Positions 16,306 to 21,438 of a DNA stretch of 21,438 nucleotides are shown piece after piece; within the stretch, counting starts at the first letter, position 1, and every line of letters begins with the position of its first letter. The position numbers and the translations under genes are program-made. The notes below the pieces were generated by a model. That model was not told the DNA's origin. It was given only the letters and a program-made list of their open reading frames with translations, and made no database searches. Source of the stretch: Phocaeicola sp. (lineage in GTDB: Bacteria; Bacteroidota; Bacteroidia; Bacteroidales; Bacteroidaceae); contig JAHHQV010000047.1 in NCBI GenBank assembly GCA_020026175.1, forward strand, positions 1-21,438, given 5' to 3'.

Positions 16306-16857
16306 ATGGTTTACAAATTCAGACTCATATCAGACGAAGTTGACGATTTCCTAAGAGAAATCCAGCTTGACTCGGAAGCTTCATTCTATGATTTTCACGA
16401 AGCTATATTAAATTGTACCGGCTATAAGGATGACCAGATGACTTCATTCTTTATTTGTGACGATGACTGGGAAAAGAAAACAGAAATCACACTTGAAGAT
16501 ATGGGTTATGGCAGTTCTGAAGAAGATACATATATAATGAAAGAAACTCATCTTGATGAACTTCTTGAAGATGAAAAACAAAGACTTATTTATGTATTCG
16601 ACCCTATGGCCGAAAGAGTTTTCTTTATAGAACTTTCTGAAATCATAACAGGAAAAGACCTTAAAGAAGCAGTAGTTACACGTAAGGAAGGTAAGGCTCC
16701 TCTACAAATAATAGATTTTGACGAACAACTCAATACAAATCAGGCTATGGATTTGGGAGAAAACTTCTACGGTGATGAAGAGTATGATGTGGATGACTTT
16801 GACATGGACGGATTCGAAGTAAATGAAGGAAGTCCATACGAAGACAACAGATACTAA
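16306..16857 (+). CDS. pRiA4b ORF-3-like (PF07929-type) acidic protein
   Basis: The 183-aa product begins with the plasmid pRiA4b ORF-3-like pattern: YKFRLISDEVDDFLREIQLDSEAS, then FYDFHEAIL, SFFICDDDWEKKTEITLEDM and LIYVFDPMAERVFFIEL. After about residue 148 comes a very acidic, probably disordered tail (DEEYDVDDFDMDGFE). No signal peptide or membrane segment is seen. The family is named after a plasmid ORF and its function is unknown. It starts 48 bp after lpxA with no terminator between, and a hairpin lies between it and miaA, so it may share the lpx transcript. Confidence 0.8.
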   Translation: MVYKFRLISDEVDDFLREIQLDSEASFYDFHEAILNCTGYKDDQMTSFFICDDDWEKKTEITLEDMGYGSSEEDTYIMKETHLDELLEDEKQRLIYVFDPMAERVFFIELSEIITGKDLKEAVVTRKEGKAPLQIIDFDEQLNTNQAMDLGENFYGDEEYDVDDFDMDGFEVNEGSPYEDNRY

Positions 16858-16882
16858 CATATATCTATCATAATATATAAGA

Positions 16883-16937
16883 TAAGGCGAAGAATAACGG
16901 AATCGAATACAGAGAAGGACCGTTATCCTTCGCTTTA
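16883..16937 (+). terminator. Long hairpin between the pRiA4b-like gene and miaA
   Basis: TAAGGCGAAGAATAACGG (16883-16900) pairs with CCGTTATCCTTCGCTTTA (16920-16937) over 18 positions, with one G-U pair and one mismatch; the loop is 19 nt. The following sequence is T/A-rich but not a pure T-run, so it may be a partial terminator or an RNA-processing hairpin. Confidence 0.55.
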
Positions 16938-16958
16938 TTAAATTTATAACCAATAGAA

Positions 16959-17879
16959 ATGAAGCATACAAAAACACTCATTGTACTTATAGGACCTACT
17001 GGAGTAGGGAAAACAGAACTAAGCCTTGAACTGGCTGAAATGTTCGATTCACCGATAATTTCAGCAGATTCTAGACAACTGTATGCCGACCTGAAAATCG
17101 GTACGGCTGCTCCTACACAAAAGCAACTAAACAGAGTTAAACATTATTTTGTAGGAACTCTGAAACTTACCGACTATTACAGTGCAGCCCAATATGAACT
17201 GGAAGTAATGAATGTTCTGGAAAAATTGTTCAACGCTCATGATACATTAGTACTTACAGGAGGATCAATGATGTATATTGATGCCATTTGCAATGGTATA
17301 GATGATATTCCTACTGTAGACAACGAAACAAGAGAAATGATGCTGGAGAAGTTTGAGAAAGAAGGACTGGAACATCTTTGTGCAGAACTGAAACTTCTTG
17401 ACCCTGAATATTATTCTGTTGTAGACTTGAAAAACCACAAAAGGGTGATACATGCTCTTGAAATCTGCTATATGACAGGTAAAACATATACGTCATTCAG
17501 AACTGGAAACAAGAAAGAAAGACCATTTGATATAGTAAAAATAGGGCTGAAAAGAGACAGAGAGGAGCTGTATGAAAGAATAAACAAAAGAGTGGATGCA
17601 ATGATTGAAGACGGACTTCTGGATGAAGTCAAGTCGGTATATCAATACAAGAATCTAAACTCACTCAATACAGTTGGATACAAAGAAATAATACAATATC
17701 TAGACGGTAATTGTACTTTGGATTTTGCTATAGAAAAAATCAAACAAAACTCACGTATCTACTCACGAAAACAAATGACATGGTTTAAGAGAGACTACAA
17801 TATAGCATGGTTCTATCCTGAAAACAAAAATGAAATAATGACATATCTAAACTCCAAATGTCTGACGGACAATATATAA
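16959..17879 (+). CDS. miaA: tRNA dimethylallyltransferase
   Basis: The 306-aa product has the MiaA set of motifs: the P-loop GPTGVGKTE (12-20), SADSRQLY (35-42) with the catalytic aspartate D37, TGGSMMYIDAI (100-110), LNTVGYKEII and YSRKQMTWFKRD near the end. It transfers dimethylallyl to N6 of A37 in tRNAs that read codons beginning with U, before methylthiolation by MiaB. It lies downstream of a hairpin at 16883-16937 and upstream of a strong bidirectional terminator, at the end of the lpx-led same-strand run. Confidence 0.96.
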   Translation: MKHTKTLIVLIGPTGVGKTELSLELAEMFDSPIISADSRQLYADLKIGTAAPTQKQLNRVKHYFVGTLKLTDYYSAAQYELEVMNVLEKLFNAHDTLVLTGGSMMYIDAICNGIDDIPTVDNETREMMLEKFEKEGLEHLCAELKLLDPEYYSVVDLKNHKRVIHALEICYMTGKTYTSFRTGNKKERPFDIVKIGLKRDREELYERINKRVDAMIEDGLLDEVKSVYQYKNLNSLNTVGYKEIIQYLDGNCTLDFAIEKIKQNSRIYSRKQMTWFKRDYNIAWFYPENKNEIMTYLNSKCLTDNI

Positions 17880-17912
17880 ACATAATTGCTATCCACTTAA
17901 AATATACATTTA

Positions 17913-17946
17913 CTCATTGTTATCATTTGTATGTGGTAACTATGAG
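17913..17946. repeat. Inverted repeat downstream of miaA
   Basis: CTCATTGTTA (17913-17922) and TAACTATGAG (17937-17946) are reverse complements but for one base, with a 14-nt spacer. No T-run follows, so the role is unclear. Confidence 0.4.
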
Positions 17947-17951
17947 GTAGC

Positions 17952-17999
17952 AAAAAAATAAGTTTGGCTTCCCGATTGAGAAGCCAAACTTATTTTTTT
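17952..17999. terminator. Perfect bidirectional terminator between miaA and the glycosyltransferase gene
   Basis: Two 20-bp arms (17952-17971 and 17980-17999) are exact reverse complements around an 8-nt loop. The core is AAGTTTGGCTTC, and seven A lead in and seven T close, so a T-run follows the stem on either strand. It sits between convergent genes, as expected. Confidence 0.92.
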
Positions 18000-18045
18000 G
18001 ATCATTTTTTATCGTACAGCAATATATTTTTATTACCATTGATAT

Positions 18046-19062
18046 TCATAGTCGAGAAAAACATTTAACTCTACAGATTTTATTCTTCCATATTATGGAG
18101 AATCGGAATCTGCCATATATGTTTGTTTCTGATGACTTGATGATATTCTCTTTTCTAGCAAATTGAAAATTTTTCTTCATCTTACTATAATCTGAACGGG
18201 CTGACAAGATGGCCTTAGCATTGGGAAAGTCAAGCTTTAATATAAAAACCATTATAGCCAGACAGTCAAGCAATGCCCTCACAAACATTATATCGGAAAG
18301 TTCCGAATCAGGAAGATTCTTATAAAGCATCAGAAGATTATTTCTGAAATTAAGATGTGTCTTTCTTGGATTTTCCTTCTTTAGAGTGGCACCACCTACA
18401 TGATATACCTTACTCTGAGGAATACACATTAGTCTGTATCCTCTAGAATTTAACCTCCAACATAAGTCTATCTCTTCCATATGGGCAAAAAATGCAGCAT
18501 CCAAACCTCCTACTCGAATATATGCTTCTTTTCTGATAAACATGGCTGCACCGGAAGCCCAAAAAATTCGGGATATGGAATCGTATTGTCCGTTATCCTC
18601 TTCTACAAAATCGAATATACGACCTCTACAGAATGGATAGCCATACTTATCAATATAACCTCCAGATGCTCCTGCATACTCGAAATGACTTTTGTCGTTA
18701 TATGCCATAATCTTAGGCTGACAGGCAGCAACATCAACATTATTGTCCATATATTCTATTATAGGTTCTATCCAACCTGCTGTGACTTCAACATCATTAT
18801 TGAGAAGAACTGCATACTCACAGTCAATTAATGAAATAGCTCTATTATATCCTTCTGCAAAACCATAGTTATGCTCAAGTTTTATCACATTTACGCCAGG
18901 AAATTCTTTGGACAGAATTTCCAAAGAATTATCGGATGAACCATTATCAGCAACATAAATTCCTACCCAACTATAATATGAATTATCTATTACAGAAGGA
19001 AGAAACTTACGGAGCATTTCCGCACCATTCCAGTTAAGTATAACCACAGCAACCTTATCCAT
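18046..19062 (-). CDS. Glycosyltransferase family 2 (rhamnosyltransferase-like)
   Basis: The 338-aa product has a GT-A fold opening with VAVVILNWNGAEML (4-17), VADNGSSDNSLE (37-48), YGFAEGYNRAI (66-76) and LLNNDVEV (86-93), where NND takes the place of the metal-binding DxD. The acceptor region reads GAAMFIRKEAY (171-181) and FFAHMEEIDLCWRL (191-204), typical of GT2 enzymes related to WbbL-type rhamnosyltransferases. There is a hydrophobic segment near residues 265-277 but no clear transmembrane anchor. It probably adds a sugar to a surface polysaccharide or glycolipid; donor and acceptor cannot be told. It starts 25 bp after the mtaB stop and is likely co-transcribed. Confidence 0.9.
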   Translation of the reverse strand: MDKVAVVILNWNGAEMLRKFLPSVIDNSYYSWVGIYVADNGSSDNSLEILSKEFPGVNVIKLEHNYGFAEGYNRAISLIDCEYAVLLNNDVEVTAGWIEPIIEYMDNNVDVAACQPKIMAYNDKSHFEYAGASGGYIDKYGYPFCRGRIFDFVEEDNGQYDSISRIFWASGAAMFIRKEAYIRVGGLDAAFFAHMEEIDLCWRLNSRGYRLMCIPQSKVYHVGGATLKKENPRKTHLNFRNNLLMLYKNLPDSELSDIMFVRALLDCLAIMVFILKLDFPNAKAILSARSDYSKMKKNFQFARKENIIKSSETNIYGRFRFSIIWKNKICRVKCFSRL

Positions 19063-19087
19063 ACAGAATTGATTTAATTAAGACACA

Positions 19088-20407
19088 TCACTCAATAAGA
19101 GTAGACTTCAAACAAGAACAATCTTCATTTAAATCTCCCAATCGGACATTGACTATAGTGTTATCGTCAAAGTTGTGGTCATCAAGTTCTACTCTGATAT
19201 AATTTTCAGTAAAACCATGCATAGGAATCCCCAACTTGGACTTTTCTGTCAAGACCTTAGCTTCTTTGCCGATATGATCGGCATAAAAATTCTTCAATTT
19301 TTCATCAGATAATGTCAATAATCTCTGACTCCTTGAATGTTTTTCTTCTGAAGAAACTACATAATCAATCTTCAAAGCCTGAGTTCCTGGACGCTCAGAA
19401 TAACTAAATACATGAAGTTGTGTGACATCTATTGATTCAATAAACTGATATGCAGACTCAAAATATTCGGGAGTCTCACCCCTGGTGCCTACAATCACAT
19501 CTACACCAATGAATGCATGAGGCATAAGTCTCTTGATTGTAGCTACTTTTGAAGCAAATAAAGATGTATCATATTTACGTCTCATCAATTTAAGAACTTC
19601 ATCGCAACCCGACTGTAATGGTATATGGAAATGAGGCATAAACCTTTTTGACTTAGAGACAAACTCTATTATATCATCAGTCAAAAGGTTAGGCTCTATG
19701 GATGAAATTCTATATCTTTCAATACCCTCTACCTCATCTAGCTGCTTTATCAAATCAAAGAAAGTCTCTCCTGTTGATTTTCCGAAATCACCGATATTTA
19801 CACCAGTAAGAACTATCTCCTTACCACCTTCTGCAGCAACTCCTTTAGCCAAATCTACCAACTCTGAGATTTTCCCATTTCTACTCCTACCTCTGGCAAA
19901 AGGAATAGTACAATATGAACAGAAATAATCACATCCATCTTGTACCTTCAGGAAATATCTTGTCCTATCACCCCTTGAACAAGAATGAGAAAAACTTCTG
20001 ATATCTTTTGCTGCCGTAGTAAGAGCCTCTCCATGTGAGAATTTCTCCAATTTACCTAGATAATTAATCAAGTCACCTTTCTGCTCTGCTCCTAACACCA
20101 AATCAACACCATCAATATCAGCTATTGTATCAGGCTTCAACTGGGCATAACACCCTGTAACAACAACAAAAGCTCCCGGATGTGACTTTACAAGCTTATG
20201 TATTGCTTGACGACATTTCTTGTCTGCAACTTCTGTTACAGAACATGTATTTACAACAACAATATCGGCTTTCTCTCCTTTTCTTATAGTTCTTATACCA
20301 GCATCTTTTAGAGCCTTACCAATAGAAGAAGTCTCTGCATAATTCAACTTACACCCCAAGGTATAATATACAGCTTTTTTATCTTGAAAAATAGTTGTAT
20401 CAATCAT
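19088..20407 (-). CDS. mtaB: tRNA t6A37 methylthiotransferase (MtaB)
   Basis: The 439-aa product is a methylthiotransferase. The N-terminal UPF0004 domain has cluster cysteines C19 (LGCKLN), C55 (NTCSVT) and C86 (TGCYAQ). The radical-SAM domain has C159, C163 and C166 in CDYFCSYC, followed by IPFARGRSR. The last 60 residues are a TRAM-like RNA-binding domain. LGCKLN with NTCSVTEVADKK is the MtaB (YqeV) pattern rather than MiaB or RimO. It converts t6A37 to ms2t6A37 in tRNAs that read codons beginning with A. A full -7 box lies 17 bp upstream, so the leader is very short. Confidence 0.93.
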   Translation of the reverse strand: MIDTTIFQDKKAVYYTLGCKLNYAETSSIGKALKDAGIRTIRKGEKADIVVVNTCSVTEVADKKCRQAIHKLVKSHPGAFVVVTGCYAQLKPDTIADIDGVDLVLGAEQKGDLINYLGKLEKFSHGEALTTAAKDIRSFSHSCSRGDRTRYFLKVQDGCDYFCSYCTIPFARGRSRNGKISELVDLAKGVAAEGGKEIVLTGVNIGDFGKSTGETFFDLIKQLDEVEGIERYRISSIEPNLLTDDIIEFVSKSKRFMPHFHIPLQSGCDEVLKLMRRKYDTSLFASKVATIKRLMPHAFIGVDVIVGTRGETPEYFESAYQFIESIDVTQLHVFSYSERPGTQALKIDYVVSSEEKHSRSQRLLTLSDEKLKNFYADHIGKEAKVLTEKSKLGIPMHGFTENYIRVELDDHNFDDNTIVNVRLGDLNEDCSCLKSTLIE

Positions 20408-20423
20408 AAAAATAATATTTTTG

Positions 20424-20431
20424 CAAATTTA
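20424..20431 (-). promoter_or_regulatory. -7 box candidate for mtaB-glycosyltransferase unit
   Basis: The minus strand reads TAAATTTG, a full match to TAnnTTTG, 17 bp before the mtaB start codon. About 20 bp further upstream the minus strand reads TTTAG, a weak -33 candidate. The predicted leader is about 10 nt. Confidence 0.5.
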
Positions 20432-20591
20432 CTCAATTATTCCCACATTTCTAAAATCATGCTTTCTATACATACTATAATTAACCTATAAAAATAGAAG
20501 ATAAGAAATTTATAATGAATAAAACAGGTTTTAGAACTTGTTTTTAACACAAAAATCACTCAAAAAAGTAACAAGACATTAAAAAACTATA

Positions 20592-20599
20592 TATCTTTG
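20592..20599 (+). promoter_or_regulatory. -7 box candidate for the Cys-rich lipoprotein gene
   Basis: TATCTTTG matches TAnnTTTG and lies 51 bp before the start codon, giving a leader of roughly 40 nt. No clear -33 box is seen. It is divergent from the mtaB promoter in the same 242-bp gap. Confidence 0.45.
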
Positions 20600-20649
20600 C
20601 ATCATCAAAATAAAATACAAAAGTATTACAGATTTTAAAAAACAAAAAA

Positions 20650-20886
20650 ATGAGAAAATTAGTATTTTTGTTCGTAGCATTTGCCGCTGTATCTTTCGCT
20701 TCTTGCGGTGGTAACAAGACTTCAAACACAGAAGCTGCAAATAATGAAAATGTTGAAGATACAGTTTCTGCATGCAACTCAACTAAAGCTTGTTGTGACT
20801 CTGCTAAAACTTGTTGCGATTCAGCTAAAGTTTGCTGTGATTCAGTTGCTTGCGATTCAGCTAAGGCATGTTGTAATGCTAAATAA
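20650..20886 (+). CDS. Small cysteine-repeat lipoprotein
   Basis: The 78-aa product has a lipoprotein signal peptide (MRKLVFLFVAFAAVSFASC) with lipidation cysteine C19, then an acidic, Asn-rich linker (20-40). Residues 41-78 are a tandem repeat built on ACCDSAK, about six units of 6-7 residues, with ten cysteines (C42, 48, 49, 55, 56, 62, 63, 68, 74, 75), five of them in the four CC pairs before the last. Such spacing suggests metal binding or heavy disulphide bonding, but no function is known to me. It has its own promoter candidate and terminator, so it is probably a single-gene unit. It is a membrane-anchored protein exposed to the periplasm or cell surface. The repeat also means the gene may vary in length between strains. 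Confidence 0.8.
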   Translation: MRKLVFLFVAFAAVSFASCGGNKTSNTEAANNENVEDTVSACNSTKACCDSAKTCCDSAKVCCDSVACDSAKACCNAK

Positions 20887-20915
20887 TTCAGTCAATTATT
20901 TAGTTTGAAGAACAA

Positions 20916-20947
20916 AGTCTGTTGGTTATAACCTACAGGCTTTTTTT
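20916..20947 (+). terminator. Rho-independent terminator after the Cys-repeat lipoprotein
   Basis: AGTCTGTTGGTTA and TAACCTACAGGCT form a near-palindromic stem (one G-U pair, one T-T mismatch) at 20916-20941, followed by seven T. Confidence 0.85.
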
Positions 20948-21394
20948 ATGCCCTATAATGATTTATCTTAATGAATTTTACACAATTCCAAGACTAGTTA
21001 TCAGCTGATAATAAAAGAATTATACCTATAGTCTTACATATAAAGACATAATACAGATTAAGGCATGGGATATTACTCAGAAGTATCTTCAGACTTCAAA
21101 TACATAGATAGGAAAACAGTCTTTCCAAACATACTATATAAAAGGCACAATAGACATCATTATTAATATTTGCATATAACCTATTATCATATACATTATA
21201 ATTAATTTATACGTAATCCAATATCTAATTTAAAGCATTAGCAACAAAGGTCATTTATCAATCTTATAAAGCATATTACTATATTACTTCGATTTCAGAT
21301 ATTAAAAACAAGCATAGAAAGTTTTCCCCATAAGGCAATCGAATAGGAGAAAAACGAAGTAGTTTTCTTCCTACTTTCTTTTTCCGACCTCTCA
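20948..21394. other. Gene-free AT-rich stretch flanking the intron end
   Basis: No convincing coding sequence is present on either strand. It holds a perfect 14-bp palindrome (TTATCAGCTGATAA, 20998-21011). On the minus strand there is a terminator-like hairpin at 21350-21376: AAGTAG pairs with CTACTT, followed by CG and five T. The part next to 21395 would be the 3' exon side of the group II intron. Confidence 0.5.
21350..21376 (-). terminator. Short terminator-like hairpin beside the intron 3' end
   Basis: On the minus strand AAGTAG (21376-21371) and CTACTT (21362-21357) enclose an 8-nt loop, followed by CG and TTTTT (21354-21350). The stem is only 6 bp, so this is tentative. It lies 18 bp past the predicted intron end in the intron's own direction. 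Confidence 0.4.
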
Positions 21395-21438
21395 GTCGAG
21401 TAGATAAAAGGAGTTTCACCTTAAATCTCTCACAGAAC
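21395..21438 (-). mobile_element. 3' end of a group II intron (domain VI, end of domain V), cut by window
   Basis: Read on the minus strand from 21438, the sequence begins GTTC, the usual last bases of domain V. A 3-nt linker is followed by a domain VI hairpin: GAG (21431-21429) pairs with CTC (21400-21398), AGAT with ATCT, and AAGG with CCTT. A two-base T/T internal loop separates the last two helices, and the loop is 7 nt. A single unpaired A (21401) sits between ATCT and CTC, exactly 7 nt from the 3' end, as the branch-point adenosine should. The intron then ends GAC (21395), fitting the AY rule. The catalytic part of domain V and any intron-encoded reverse transcriptase would lie to the right of the window. 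Confidence 0.75.

Noticed and set aside
20681..20908. Alternative frame through the Cys-repeat lipoprotein gene
   Set aside because: It is a repeat-driven shadow without a signal peptide. The 20650 frame has a lipobox and fits the terminator spacing.
21165..21181. TAATATTTGC as a + strand promoter in the gene-free stretch
   Set aside because: It is off the -7 consensus by one inserted base, and no gene follows on the + strand within the window.

Overview
The window is a chromosomal segment from a member of the Bacteroidales, most likely a Bacteroides-, Phocaeicola- or Prevotella-like gut anaerobe. The grounds are the fused lpxC-fabZ gene, the AT-rich sequence, the lack of Shine-Dalgarno sites, and intergenic matches to the Bacteroidetes -7 box (TAnnTTTG). 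The order lpxD, lpxC-fabZ, lpxA, miaA and the order purM, prfA, pyrF point the same way. The genus cannot be fixed from this window.

Layout. Positions 1-5650 hold envelope-type genes: the 3' part of a secreted TPR/transglutaminase-like protein (+), a TerB-like protein (-), and a two-gene (-) unit of DUF3857/transglutaminase-like secreted proteins. One of that pair keeps the Cys-His-Asp triad and the other appears to have lost it. Positions 5730-7307 hold a porin-like outer membrane protein behind a YbjQ-family gene (-). Positions 7411-9075 encode a GHL10-family glycoside-hydrolase-like secreted protein (+). Positions 9369-12792 are a + strand housekeeping run, purM, prfA and pyrF, with two unannotated small membrane-protein ORFs packed between purM and prfA. 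Positions 13036-16257 are the early lipid A genes lpxD, lpxC-fabZ and lpxA, followed by an acidic pRiA4b ORF-3-like protein and miaA. A perfect 20-bp bidirectional terminator hairpin separates miaA from a convergent (-) pair, mtaB and a family 2 glycosyltransferase. A small cysteine-repeat lipoprotein gene (+) and its terminator follow, then about 450 bp without genes.

The right edge (21395-21438) reads, on the minus strand, as the 3' end of a group II intron. It has a domain VI hairpin with a bulged adenosine 7 nt from an AC 3' end, preceded by GTTC, the usual close of domain V. The rest of the intron, and probably its reverse transcriptase, would lie beyond the window.

Functionally, most of the window is cell envelope (lipid A initiation, porin, peptidoglycan-hydrolase-like protein, secreted transglutaminase-like proteins, glycosyltransferase) and translation or nucleotide housekeeping (RF1, the A37 tRNA modifiers MiaA and MtaB, PurM, PyrF). 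I saw no tRNA, rRNA, CRISPR array, transposase or obvious defence system. The parts least explained by known families are the two small ORFs, the Cys-repeat lipoprotein, the triad-less transglutaminase paralogue and the intron end.
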